From NCBI GenBank assembly GCA_963660485.1, contig CAVKYH010000003.1, positions 62,001 through 126,000 of the forward strand: a stretch of 64,000 nt of DNA, in the 5' to 3' direction. A program made the position numbers and the translations under genes. Shown one piece after another: positions 1 to 7,898 of this stretch. The notes below the pieces were generated by a model. That model was not told the origin of the DNA. It saw nothing but the letters and a program-made list of their open reading frames with translations, and searched no databases. Numbering within the stretch: position 1 is the first letter of the stretch; every line of letters starts with the position of its first letter. This DNA comes from UBA6398 sp963660485. GTDB taxonomy: Bacteria > Bacteroidota > Bacteroidia > Bacteroidales > Bacteroidaceae.

Positions 1-1
1 C

Positions 2-157
2 ACATTCGTTAGCCGCAACAACACGCTCTGGTTTCAGGCAGGCGGCGGCATAGTTGCTAAAAGCGATGTGGAACAAGAACTACAGGAAGTGAACAATAAA
101 CTCGGCGCCCTCAAAGCTGCGATAATCGCTGCCACAGAAGATACCGACAAACTCTAA
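2..157 (+). CDS. trpE: Anthranilate synthase component I, C-terminal end (partial)
   Basis: Only the last 51 codons are in the window; the gene enters from the left edge in frame 2 and stops with TAA at 155-157. The peptide contains the QAGGGIVAKSD stretch typical of the chorismate-binding fold of TrpE, ADCS and isochorismate synthases. The trpG start is 12 bases downstream and a full trp gene set follows, so TrpE is the natural reading. It would convert chorismate plus ammonia supplied by TrpG into anthranilate in the cytoplasm. Its start, regulation, and any trpB upstream lie outside the window. Confidence 0.9.
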   Translation, partial: TFVSRNNTLWFQAGGGIVAKSDVEQELQEVNNKLGALKAAIIAATEDTDKL

Positions 158-169
158 AAGCATTCGAAC

Positions 170-733
170 ATGAACATTTGCATTATAGACAACTACGACT
201 CTTTTACATACAATTTGAGCCACGCCGTGAAAGCACTGGGAGCAAAAGTTACCGTGCTGCGGAACGACAAATTCGAAATCGGAGCTCTTGAAGAATTCGA
301 CAAACTTATTCTATCGCCCGGGCCGGGAATTCCAAGCGAAGCCGGACTTCTGACCGAAGTTGTGAAGCAATATTCCGGCAAGAAGCCTATTCTCGGCGTT
401 TGCCTGGGAGAACAGGCAATCGGCGAGGTATTTGGCGGCACGCTCATCAATCTTACAGAAGTTTACCACGGAGTTCAGACGCCCGTTGACATAGTTGCCG
501 ACGACTACATCTTCTCGAATCTTCCCAAAGAGATTAAAGCGGGGCGCTATCATTCGTGGGTGGTAGGAAACGAAGGCTTCCCGGACGTTCTTGAAGTAAC
601 GGCGCGCAGCAAAGAAGGCTACATAATGGCCCTGCGTCATAAAACGTTCGACGTGCACGGCATACAGTTTCACCCGGAATCAGTATTGACGCCCGACGGA
701 CTGACTATAATCGGAAACTTCCTGAACCATTAG
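170..733 (+). CDS. trpG: Anthranilate synthase component II (glutamine amidotransferase)
   Basis: This 187-residue class I glutamine amidotransferase hydrolyses glutamine and passes ammonia to TrpE. The catalytic triad is visible: Cys78 in GVCLGEQ, and His168 and Glu170 in QFHPES. The N-terminal IDNYDSFTYNL and the oxyanion-strand SPGPGIP are typical of TrpG and PabA. PabA-type enzymes share these motifs, but the position between trpE and trpD decides for tryptophan synthesis. The length is normal for an unfused TrpG. It starts 12 bases after trpE and ends 23 bases before trpD, so it is co-transcribed. Confidence 0.97.
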   Translation: MNICIIDNYDSFTYNLSHAVKALGAKVTVLRNDKFEIGALEEFDKLILSPGPGIPSEAGLLTEVVKQYSGKKPILGVCLGEQAIGEVFGGTLINLTEVYHGVQTPVDIVADDYIFSNLPKEIKAGRYHSWVVGNEGFPDVLEVTARSKEGYIMALRHKTFDVHGIQFHPESVLTPDGLTIIGNFLNH

Positions 734-756
734 TAAAAACATCAAGCAAAGCAGCA

Positions 757-1749
757 ATGAAAGAGACTCTTATCAAAATACAAAACGGCGGCACGCTGAC
801 ACAAACAGAGGCCTGCCAAATTCTTATCGATATAAAAGACGGCAAAGTTGAACCTATTCAGCTTGGGGCGCTTCTGGCAATGATAAGCCAGCGCGGAGTT
901 ACGGTTGACGAGCTTCTCGGTTTTCGCGAAGGGCTTTTACAGACGCGCGTTGCCGTAGATCTTTCCGCCTACGAGCCTATTGATATCGTGGGGACGGGAG
1001 GCGACGGAAAAAACACCTTCAATATTTCCACCTGTTCCTGTTTCGTGGTTGCCGGCGCGGGATATCATGTTGCCAAGCACGGAAATTTCGGCGCCACATC
1101 GGTAAGCGGTGCGAGCAATGTCATAAAAGAACACGGCGTGAACTTCTCTTCCGACCAAGCATTGCTCACAAAATCCATCGAAGAATCGGGAGTGGCATAT
1201 TTGCATGCGCAGCTATTCCATCCGGCAATGAAAAACGTTGCTCCGGTAAGGAAGGCCCTGCAAATTCCAACGGTTTTCAACTTGCTCGGGCCGCTTATCA
1301 ATCCTTCGAAACCCAAGCACCAGCTTCTTGGAGTGGCTAACCTTTCGCAGATGCGCCTTTACTACAACACGCTGACGCGCATCGGAATGAATTTCGCCAT
1401 TGTTACGAGCATGGACGGCTATGACGAAATTTCCTTGACGTCTGATTTTAAGGTTATGACAAACAACTACGAAACTATCTACACTCCTGCCGATTTGGGA
1501 TTCGAGAAATCTCCCGAGGCAAGCCTTTCGGGCGGAAACAATGTGGACGACGCAAAAAAGATATTCGATTCCGTGCTCGACAACTGCGCTACCGTGCCGC
1601 AGAAAAACGCTGTGCTTGCAAACTCGGCCTTTGCCATTCAAACTATAAACTGCAAGCCAATCGCCGAATGCCTTGAAATGGCAAAAGAGTCGCTCGAAAG
1701 CGGAAAAGCATTAGGCGCATTCAAGAAATTCGTTGAGATAAACAGCTAA
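757..1749 (+). CDS. trpD: Anthranilate phosphoribosyltransferase
   Basis: This 330-residue enzyme transfers phosphoribose from PRPP to anthranilate, the second step of the tryptophan branch. The PRPP-binding loop GTGGDGKNTFNIST is at residues 79-92, followed by the KHGN motif near 107-110 that contacts the diphosphate and anthranilate. The N-terminal helical bundle (LTQTEACQILIDI) is typical of the family. It is unfused to TrpG, unlike the enterobacterial arrangement. It lies 23 bases after trpG and 11 bases before trpC. Confidence 0.97.
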   Translation: MKETLIKIQNGGTLTQTEACQILIDIKDGKVEPIQLGALLAMISQRGVTVDELLGFREGLLQTRVAVDLSAYEPIDIVGTGGDGKNTFNISTCSCFVVAGAGYHVAKHGNFGATSVSGASNVIKEHGVNFSSDQALLTKSIEESGVAYLHAQLFHPAMKNVAPVRKALQIPTVFNLLGPLINPSKPKHQLLGVANLSQMRLYYNTLTRIGMNFAIVTSMDGYDEISLTSDFKVMTNNYETIYTPADLGFEKSPEASLSGGNNVDDAKKIFDSVLDNCATVPQKNAVLANSAFAIQTINCKPIAECLEMAKESLESGKALGAFKKFVEINS

Positions 1750-1760
1750 ACATTCCGCTC

Positions 1761-2561
1761 GTGAAAGATATACTTAGAGACATCATCGCCGACAAGCGCG
1801 TGGAAATCGCCGGTCTCAAGCAGAGTGTGAGCATCGACGACCTCTACAATTCCGCCATTGAGCACGAGCACGCGGCTTTCCGCAGTTCCATTGAAAACAC
1901 GCCCAACGGAATTATCGCGGAATTCAAGCGCCGTTCACCTTCGAAGGATTGGATTCATCGCGATGCCAATCCCGGTGATGTTGCGCCGGGATATGAGGAA
2001 AACGGCGCGGCTGCAATGTCGGTGCTTACCGACGAGAAATATTTCGGAGGTACGCTCAAAGATGTGGCAAGTGTGAGAAACATCGTAAAGCTTCCCATTC
2101 TGCGCAAAGACTTCACCATTGACGAATATCAGCTCCACCAGGCAAAAGCTTTTGGAGCCGATGCCGTGTTGCTCATAGCGGCTGCGATTAGTGATTCGGA
2201 GTGCAGAAAATTGGCGCGCGTGGCCCACGAGTTGGGTTTGGAGACACTTCTCGAGGTTCACAACGAAGATGAGCTTGCCTATATCGGTGATGATATCGAC
2301 GTAGTGGGCGTGAACAACCGACACCTCGGCACATTCCACACCGACATTGCGGCGTCGGAATATCTTGCACCGCGAATGCCGCAATCGATAACCCGTATTT
2401 CCGAAAGCGGCATCCATTGTGCTGCCGATGTGGTGCGTCTTCAGATGCTCGGATACCGTGGTTTTCTGATTGGCGAACTGTTTATGAGCGGCGAGAATCC
2501 CCCGCAAAACCTCAAGAAGCTGAACGAGGAAATCGACCGACTGATAACAGCGAGAATATGA
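1761..2561 (+). CDS. trpC: Indole-3-glycerol phosphate synthase
   Basis: This 266-residue TIM-barrel enzyme closes the indole ring of CdRP to give indole-3-glycerol phosphate. The catalytic strand EFKRRSPSK at about 54-62 supplies Glu54 and Lys56, LRKDF gives Lys116, and VGVNNR and ISESGI mark later barrel strands. The start codon is GTG at 1761; no ATG lies nearby in frame, and this start keeps the usual N-terminal MKDILRDIIADK. It is not fused to TrpF. Its stop overlaps the trpF start as ATGA, which indicates translational coupling. Confidence 0.96.
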   Translation: MKDILRDIIADKRVEIAGLKQSVSIDDLYNSAIEHEHAAFRSSIENTPNGIIAEFKRRSPSKDWIHRDANPGDVAPGYEENGAAAMSVLTDEKYFGGTLKDVASVRNIVKLPILRKDFTIDEYQLHQAKAFGADAVLLIAAAISDSECRKLARVAHELGLETLLEVHNEDELAYIGDDIDVVGVNNRHLGTFHTDIAASEYLAPRMPQSITRISESGIHCAADVVRLQMLGYRGFLIGELFMSGENPPQNLKKLNEEIDRLITARI

Positions 2562-3187
2562 CCGTGAAAGTTTGCGGAATGCGCGAGCCCGAAAACATTC
2601 GCGCCGTGGAGCAGACGGGGGCAGACCTTATGGGATTCATTTTCTACCCCAAATCGCCGCGCTATGTGGCTTCGCTTCCGTCGTATATGCCCAAGCGTCA
2701 AAAGCGTGTGGGAGTTTTCGTGAATTCCGACCAAGAAGAGATTCTCGAGAAGGCAGAACTTTTCGCCCTCGACTATATACAGCTCCACGGAAATGAGACG
2801 CCGGAATTCTGCAGTGCGCTCAAAGCCTGCGGCCTAAGGGTTGTCCGCGCCATTGGAGTGGCTAATGCCGACGACATTGCGCGAGCTGAGGATTACGACA
2901 TGGCCGACCTTATGGTTTTCGACACAAAAACTACGGCATACGGCGGTTCTGGGCGGCGTTTCGCCTGGGATATTCTGGACGGATACCGTGGCAAAGTGCC
3001 TTTCCTGCTTAGCGGCGGCATCGGCGCCGGACATCTTGACGACATTCTCGCATTCTCCCACCCGCAGTTTGCCGGAATAGACCTCAACAGCGGGTTTGAA
3101 ATTTCGCCGGCATTGAAAGATGCGGCAGCATTAACCACATTCATCGAAAAAATCAAGGGCTTGGCCCCACAACAACAATTATTATGA
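2558..3187 (+). CDS. trpF: Phosphoribosylanthranilate isomerase
   Basis: This 209-residue TIM-barrel enzyme performs the Amadori rearrangement of phosphoribosylanthranilate to CdRP. The catalytic Cys6 is in KVCGM and Asp122 is in VFDTKT; the phosphate-binding LLSGGIGAG is near 150-158. The open frame extends upstream to 2417, but that extension lies inside trpC. The ATG at 2558, overlapping the trpC stop as ATGA, gives the usual N-terminus. The trpF stop likewise overlaps the trpA start at 3184-3187. Confidence 0.95.
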   Translation: MTVKVCGMREPENIRAVEQTGADLMGFIFYPKSPRYVASLPSYMPKRQKRVGVFVNSDQEEILEKAELFALDYIQLHGNETPEFCSALKACGLRVVRAIGVANADDIARAEDYDMADLMVFDTKTTAYGGSGRRFAWDILDGYRGKVPFLLSGGIGAGHLDDILAFSHPQFAGIDLNSGFEISPALKDAAALTTFIEKIKGLAPQQQLL

Positions 3188-3972
3188 ACCGAATAGACAA
3201 TTTATTCCAAACCAAATCAAAGGACATTCTGTCGATATACTTTTGTGCCGGCGACCCCACGCCTTCCTGCACAGCCGATGTGATACGTTCGCTGGAAAAA
3301 AACGGAGTTGACCTCATCGAAATAGGACTTCCGTTCAGCGATCCCTTAGCCGACGGCCCTGTGATACAATCTGCTTCAACCAGAGCCCTGAAAGGGGGAA
3401 TGAGCGTGAGGAAACTTTTTGAGCAGCTCAAGGATATTCGCAAAGACGTGAAGATTCCACTAATCATCATGGGATATATCAATCCTATAATGCAATATGG
3501 TTTCGACGCATTCTGTAAAAAATGCAACGAAGTGGGCATCGACGGACTCATCATTCCCGACCTTCCTTTCCGCGAATACGAGGAAAACTACCGCGCCACC
3601 GCCCAAGCCCACAATCTCGACATGATAATGCTCATCACTCCCGAGACCGAAGAGGAGAGAATACGCAAAATCGACAACGACAGCGAAAACGGTTTTATCT
3701 ATATGGTATCTTCGGCCTCCACAACCGGAGCGCAAAAGGAATTCGACGCGAAAAAGCAGGAATACTTCGCGCGCATCGACGCCATGAACCTTCGCCGTCC
3801 GCGCATGATAGGCTTCGGCATTTCAAACCAAGCCACCTACCAAGCCGCTGCAGCGCATGCTGCCGGAGTGATAATAGGCAGCCGTTTCGTTACATTGCTC
3901 AACGACACAAAAGACCCCGACAAGGCAATCGCCCAATTGCTTCAAGACATAGGGCGCGCCAAACAGGATTGA
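3184..3972 (+). CDS. trpA: Tryptophan synthase alpha subunit
   Basis: This 262-residue subunit cleaves indole-3-glycerol phosphate to indole and glyceraldehyde 3-phosphate, passing indole to TrpB. The signature IEIGLPFSDPLADGP places the catalytic Glu46 and Asp57 correctly. VSSASTTGAQ is the flexible loop 6 and GFGISN the phosphate site. No trpB is found downstream. In many Bacteroidetes trpB precedes trpE, which would put it left of the window. It is the last gene of the operon, followed by a terminator at about 4000. Confidence 0.97.
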   Translation: MNRIDNLFQTKSKDILSIYFCAGDPTPSCTADVIRSLEKNGVDLIEIGLPFSDPLADGPVIQSASTRALKGGMSVRKLFEQLKDIRKDVKIPLIIMGYINPIMQYGFDAFCKKCNEVGIDGLIIPDLPFREYEENYRATAQAHNLDMIMLITPETEEERIRKIDNDSENGFIYMVSSASTTGAQKEFDAKKQEYFARIDAMNLRRPRMIGFGISNQATYQAAAAHAAGVIIGSRFVTLLNDTKDPDKAIAQLLQDIGRAKQD

Positions 3973-3992
3973 ATCAACACCAAGCATACTGA

Positions 3993-4038
3993 CAAGCGAG
4001 CCTCTCCGCAGAAATGCAGAGAGGCTTGTTTTTTTTGT
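3993..4038 (+). terminator. Intrinsic terminator after trpA
   Basis: A GCCTCTC / GAGAGGC stem with an inner GCA/TGC pair around a GAAA tetraloop is followed by a run of eight or more T. It lies just after the trpA stop on the same strand. Confidence 0.9.
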
Positions 4039-4104
4039 CTTTCACGGTTGCAGGGCAGTTTTCCGCGCCCGTTGTACGGGGCAAAAACAAGGCGCAAAAA
4101 ACTA

Positions 4105-4184
4105 CATGGCTTGTCGTAAAAACTAGGTCAGACCTAATTTAAATTCCAAGGCATCTAATTTGAATTAGATGCCTTGGAATTTTG
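4105..4184. repeat. Mosaic intergenic palindromic repeat, copy 1
   Basis: A TCGTAAAAAC arm is followed by the half-site TAGGTCAGACCTAATT, itself a small palindrome around a central A. Then comes a near-perfect inverted repeat of TCCAAGGCATCTAATT centred on AATTTGAATT. It lies between convergent trpA and the esterase genes. See the finding on the repeat family. Confidence 0.9.
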
Positions 4185-4249
4185 GCACCTTGCCACATGC
4201 TGAAAATTAGCAACTTACAAAACACAAAATCTGGCCCTGAAAAGCAAAG

Positions 4250-4299
4250 AAAAAACCACCTGCACCGCCGGGCATTGCTTGTGCCGTGGGTGCAGGTGG
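4250..4299 (-). terminator. Intrinsic terminator of the esterase operon
   Basis: CCACCTGCACC (4256-4266) pairs with GGTGCAGGTGG (4289-4299). On the minus strand the stem is followed by a T run (A run at 4250-4255 on plus). It lies 65 bases after the stop of the 4365-5219 gene. Confidence 0.85.
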
Positions 4300-4364
4300 C
4301 TATGGGGTGCAACAAGCAGCAGACACAAACTGCCCACTGCCGTTGCTGGCGATATATCAGCAGA

Positions 4365-5219
4365 TTATTTCAGATGGTTGAGCCATTCAGAAAGTTCTTC
4401 ACACATCATATTGTGAAACTTAAAGCTTGTTTTTGCTCCGTAGCCGTGTCCGCCCGAGGGGAAAATGTGCATCGAAGCTTCAACACCGGCTTCCTTGAGC
4501 GCGCGATAGTAGCGCACCGAATTTTCGGGCGGAACAGCGCCGTCGTCGTTGCTCAGGAACATTATCGCCGGTGCTTGTCCGGGCTTCACTTGCAGCTCGT
4601 TGCTGTAAGCATTGCTCACTTCGGGCGTAGGATTCTTGCCTATCAAATTCTCACGCGAGAACTTGTGGGTAATAGCAGGGTCCATGGAAATCACAGGATA
4701 GAGAAGAATCTGGAAATTCGGACGCGCGTCGCCCGTGGAATGCGTGGCAACCGTAGAACAAAGGTGGCCGCCCGCACTGTGTCCCATGATACCTATCTTG
4801 TTTACGTCGAGATTCCACTCCTTTGCGTTGCGGCGCAAAATGCGAATGGCTTCAAACGCATCGCTCTCGGGCACCTGGGTAACTCCGTTGGGCAGGCGAT
4901 AGGTGAGAACAAACAACGCAATGCCGCGGTCGTTGAAAAATTTAGCCCAGTCCCTACCTTCGCTATCTATCGACAGATCATAGTAGCTTCCGCCGGGCAA
5001 ACAAACCACCGCACGTCCCGTGGCCTTGTCGGCAGGAGGCAGGAATGCATACATTTGTGGCTTGAAATTACGCGTGGAATTGTCGTAGGGTTCCACAAGA
5101 TCCCTTCCGTTTGTATTCGGAAGCCCTTGCGGCCAAACGTCAACTGTGAATGTTTTTTGTGCGAACGCCGAAAACGTTCCCAATACAAAGAGGAGCAACG
5201 CTCCTAATACTTTCTTCAT
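4365..5219 (-). CDS. Secreted alpha/beta-hydrolase (BD-FAE/acetyl-esterase-like), copy 1
   Basis: This 284-residue protein has a signal peptide of about 20 residues ending FSAFAQ, so it is probably periplasmic or exported. The alpha/beta-hydrolase core is complete: oxyanion PGGSY at 75-79, nucleophile Ser148 in GHSAGG, Asp226 in NDDGAVP and His258 in GGHGYG. The pattern fits the esterase/lipase family that includes acetyl-xylan esterases and feruloyl esterase-like proteins. The substrate is not determined. It is preceded by a closely related gene with a 15-base gap, so the two form an operon ended by the hairpin at 4250-4299. Confidence 0.88.
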   Translation of the reverse strand: MKKVLGALLLFVLGTFSAFAQKTFTVDVWPQGLPNTNGRDLVEPYDNSTRNFKPQMYAFLPPADKATGRAVVCLPGGSYYDLSIDSEGRDWAKFFNDRGIALFVLTYRLPNGVTQVPESDAFEAIRILRRNAKEWNLDVNKIGIMGHSAGGHLCSTVATHSTGDARPNFQILLYPVISMDPAITHKFSRENLIGKNPTPEVSNAYSNELQVKPGQAPAIMFLSNDDGAVPPENSVRYYRALKEAGVEASMHIFPSGGHGYGAKTSFKFHNMMCEELSEWLNHLK

Positions 5220-5234
5220 GATATATAACTGTTT

Positions 5235-6101
5235 TTATTGTTTCTTGTTGAGGTCGTCGAGCCACTTGAAAAGGTCGTGCATCTCACCTTCGTGCCACTT
5301 GAAATTTTCATGACAGCTGAAACCATGATCTCCCGAGCGATAAACGTGAAGAGATGCGGGAACGCCCGCCTTGTGAAGCGCGAGATAATACTGAATGCTG
5401 TTTTCAACCAGCACAATACGGTCGTCGTCGGTAACAAATATGATAGCGGGCGCCTGACCTGGCTGCACCTGCTTTTCAAGACTGTAGAAGTTTTCAATAT
5501 CTGCCGACGGATTTTGTCCGATAAGGCTGTCGTGCGTTCCCATATGGGTATAGCTTTTGTCCATAGTGATTACCGGATACATTAGAATCTGGAAATTCGG
5601 TCGCGCATCGCCTGTGGCGTGAGTGGCAACGGTTGCGCAAAGATGTCCGCCCGCGCTGTGTCCCATTACGCCTATCTTGTCGGGCGAGAAGCCCCATTTC
5701 TGCGCATTTTTGCGCAATATCCTCATCGCTTCCATGGCATCGCTTCCGGGAACTGCCGACATCTTATACGGCAGACGGTATTTGAGAACTGCAACGGCTA
5801 TTCCGTGTTCAAGGAAATAGGGCGCCCAATTATATCCCTCGGTATCGTAGCAAACCACGCCGTATCCGCCGCCGGGAATACAGAGCACAGCCTGCCCCGT
5901 GGCCTTTGACTTTTCGGGGAGATACACTGTGATTTGCGGCTTGTAGTTTTGCTTGGCATCGTCGTAGGGCTTGGTGAGGTCCACACCGTTTGTATTCGGC
6001 AGTCCATCGGGCCAAATATCCACAACAAAGCCATTGTTTTGGGCATAGTTTGCAGAAAAAGCAAATATAAGCAACGCAAGAGCTGCGAAGATTCTTTTCA
6101 T
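5235..6101 (-). CDS. Secreted alpha/beta-hydrolase (BD-FAE/acetyl-esterase-like), copy 2
   Basis: This 288-residue paralogue of the downstream gene aligns along its whole length; both carry VDxWPxGLPNTNG after the signal peptide. The signal peptide ends SANYAQ. The nucleophile Ser149 is in GHSAGG, the oxyanion loop is PGGGY, the acid lies in DDDRIV and the histidine in GDHGF. The acid loop and the sequence after it differ from copy 1 (NDDGAVPPENS against DDDRIVLVENS), so the two enzymes may differ in acyl substrate. It is the first gene of the two-gene operon, with a promoter-like box at 6141-6148. Confidence 0.88.
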   Translation of the reverse strand: MKRIFAALALLIFAFSANYAQNNGFVVDIWPDGLPNTNGVDLTKPYDDAKQNYKPQITVYLPEKSKATGQAVLCIPGGGYGVVCYDTEGYNWAPYFLEHGIAVAVLKYRLPYKMSAVPGSDAMEAMRILRKNAQKWGFSPDKIGVMGHSAGGHLCATVATHATGDARPNFQILMYPVITMDKSYTHMGTHDSLIGQNPSADIENFYSLEKQVQPGQAPAIIFVTDDDRIVLVENSIQYYLALHKAGVPASLHVYRSGDHGFSCHENFKWHEGEMHDLFKWLDDLNKKQ

Positions 6102-6140
6102 CGTTCCAATAATTTAGTGAGTTTCAAATTATCCGTATTG

Positions 6141-6148
6141 CAAATATA
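6141..6148 (-). promoter_or_regulatory. Candidate Bacteroidetes -7 box for the esterase operon
   Basis: TATATTTG is read on the minus strand 40 bases before the start codon and matches TAnnTTTG. No well-spaced -33 element is clear. Confidence 0.5.
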
Positions 6149-6276
6149 ACTATTCTTTTCAAGACGTCATAGCAAGCCACACCGCAATGCTTATATTTTT
6201 TGCAGATTATGGCGAAAGCATTGCGGCAAGCGCGATTTTGTATAAAGAAAGAACGATATGGGGGCGGCTATGAGAG

Positions 6277-6762
6277 TCAGCCTATCTTTTTGCGTTTGCC
6301 GCTTATCTTGTCGATATCGATACGTATTATCGCCGTGCGGGCAAACGATGCACGGGCGTATTTCTCGCCTGTTTCCTGAAATTCGGGGGAGAGTTTGGAG
6401 ATGAGAAGGCGGAGCGCGTGCATTCTCTCCTCTTCCGGCAAACCGATGTGGGCTGTGCCTTCAACGACGATGCTTTCGTATTCGGTGGTGAACTTTTGCG
6501 GCAGCAAATTAACCCGTCCTATTACGCAGAAACTCACTCTCGGATTTTCTTCGATAGTTCTAAGTTTTCTGCCCTCGGGAGCACAATGCACATATATCGC
6601 AGATTTTCCGTCCCACACATGGTTAACGGGAATGCCGTAGGGCTTGCCGTCGACGCCGCATAGCGACAAAACGCCATACTCCGCATTGCGAAGCAAAAGC
6701 AAAGCCGCAGATTCGTCCATAAGCCGGTCGCGGCGACGCACTTGTGAGTTGTCGAAAACCAT
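6277..6762 (-). CDS. NimA-like flavin-binding protein (PNPOx split-barrel family)
   Basis: This 161-residue cytoplasmic protein has no signal peptide. The N-terminal RRRDRLMDESAALLLLRNAEYGVLSL, the segment GKPYGIPVNHVWDG and the barrel strand IYVHCAPEGRKLRTI are typical of the pyridoxamine-phosphate-oxidase-like split barrel. The closest subgroup by pattern is the NimA family of 5-nitroimidazole-resistance-associated proteins, whose members bind FMN. Many such genes are chromosomal and confer no resistance, so a drug phenotype should not be assumed. It follows glsB on the same strand, but a repeat separates them, so it may have its own promoter. Confidence 0.85.
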   Translation of the reverse strand: MVFDNSQVRRRDRLMDESAALLLLRNAEYGVLSLCGVDGKPYGIPVNHVWDGKSAIYVHCAPEGRKLRTIEENPRVSFCVIGRVNLLPQKFTTEYESIVVEGTAHIGLPEEERMHALRLLISKLSPEFQETGEKYARASFARTAIIRIDIDKISGKRKKIG

Positions 6763-6781
6763 ATATTATACTTAGAAAAAA

Positions 6782-6865
6782 CGACAAGGCATCTCGGTAA
6801 AAACGAAGTCTGATATTATTTAAATAATGTCTGACATCGTTTGAATAATGTCAGACATTGTTTTT
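6782..6865. repeat. Mosaic intergenic palindromic repeat, copy 2 (GTCTGAT type)
   Basis: This is the second repeat flavour. GTCTGATATTATTT meets its inverse AAATAATGTCTGAC, then a further TTTGAATAATGTCAGAC unit follows. The arms are GGTAAAAAC and GTTTTT. The element directly abuts the glsB stop codon at 6866 and lies in the minus-strand path from glsB to the NimA-like gene. Confidence 0.88.
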
Positions 6866-7858
6866 CTAATAACGCTTGTTGCCCGGCGCCTTCAAGACAT
6901 CGCGCAAAATCGAAAGGGAATCAGGGTTTTTCTGTACGAAAGTATTGATATGGCGCAGGCGCTTCTCTTCGAAAATTTCGTCCACGTCAATCAGAATACC
7001 CGTCTCCTCCACATTTCCAAAGGTATCGTTAATCGCGGTGCCAAACATGCGCATCGTGGGACTCAACCCCATGTAAGCGTTGACAAGTGGCGGAATGTTG
7101 AAACCAAGTTTCCTCACTTCTGTATTGAGCACCTTGTAATCCTCCTTGAAGTTTGAGCCTTGGAAAAGCCCTGCAAGAAATTCTCGGTCGGTTTCAAGTT
7201 CAATGGGATTCATCACCGTTACCAAATTGTCCTTGTCTCCGAAATATTTTTGTAGGAAATAGAGAATCATATCACGGCCTTTGCGGTCGAACGAAGGGTA
7301 CATGGTCATTTTTCCAAAGAAATACTTCATTCCTTCAACAAGGAACGTCAGTGCTCCAAGGCCGTCCCAAAGGTTGTCGAGCGTAAACAATCCGCGCGAG
7401 CCCGGACGTGTGCTCTGATATTCCACAGCCACAAACGAGCGTCCCAGTTCTACGGTGTAGGGCATATAGTCCTTGATAAATTTATCTGAGAAATGAAACA
7501 TATGACTTGTGGCAAGAATTGGCTGCCCGTGCTCGTCGAGTTTGAACAGGGAGCCCGGAAGATAGCGGTAGCCGCCCAGAATTTCCTGTGTTTCGGGATT
7601 CCATACAATCAACTGGCGGTATGGCACGTCCATTGTGTCGAATTCGTCAAGGTCGCAGGCTTTTCCTGTGCCTCCCCCCGCAGCACGGAACGCTATTTCG
7701 CGCAAACGCCCGATTTCGCGTACCACATTGGGAGCATTCTGATAGGTTACAACGTAAATTTCATTGGCGCGCTTGTTGGTATGACGCAGACAGCGCTCCG
7801 GAGTAAGCTCCTGGAGCAACAATTCTTTGGCAACCGGATCAATTATTCTTTCTTCCAT
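6866..7858 (-). CDS. glsB: Glycine-lipid N-acyltransferase-like GNAT protein (GlsB type)
   Basis: This 330-residue protein resembles the large acyl-ACP-dependent GNAT acyltransferases of the OlsB/hemolysin-like family. In Bacteroides the homologue GlsB makes N-acyl glycine, the first step of glycine and serine-glycine lipids. Visible features are IYVVTYQNAPNVVREIGRLRE near the N-terminus, ELGRSFV and the SRGLFTLDNLWDGLG block. It lies 40 bases downstream of a phospholipid-acyltransferase-like gene, matching the glsA-glsB pairing in Bacteroides. The name rests on family pattern and neighbour. An ornithine-lipid-type role is the alternative. Confidence 0.8.
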   Translation of the reverse strand: MEERIIDPVAKELLLQELTPERCLRHTNKRANEIYVVTYQNAPNVVREIGRLREIAFRAAGGGTGKACDLDEFDTMDVPYRQLIVWNPETQEILGGYRYLPGSLFKLDEHGQPILATSHMFHFSDKFIKDYMPYTVELGRSFVAVEYQSTRPGSRGLFTLDNLWDGLGALTFLVEGMKYFFGKMTMYPSFDRKGRDMILYFLQKYFGDKDNLVTVMNPIELETDREFLAGLFQGSNFKEDYKVLNTEVRKLGFNIPPLVNAYMGLSPTMRMFGTAINDTFGNVEETGILIDVDEIFEEKRLRHINTFVQKNPDSLSILRDVLKAPGNKRY

Positions 7859-7898
7859 TTATCGGTGATATTCGTAGTTTTAAAACACGCCCCGTTTC

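Larger units (their letters stand above)
3973..4364. other. Convergent gene-free interval between trpA and the esterase pair
   Basis: This 392-base interval holds the trpA terminator, one mosaic palindromic repeat (about 4105-4184) and the minus-strand terminator of the esterase operon (4250-4299). A GTTGTACGGGGC segment followed by an A-rich run and GGCGC near 4070-4096 resembles the minus strand of about 15215-15245. No credible coding frame is seen. Confidence 0.7.

Noticed and set aside
4182..5207. A 341-codon open frame on the plus strand
   Set aside because: It lies opposite the esterase gene with clear catalytic motifs. Its product is rich in His, Arg and Cys and matches no fold pattern; it is an antisense shadow.
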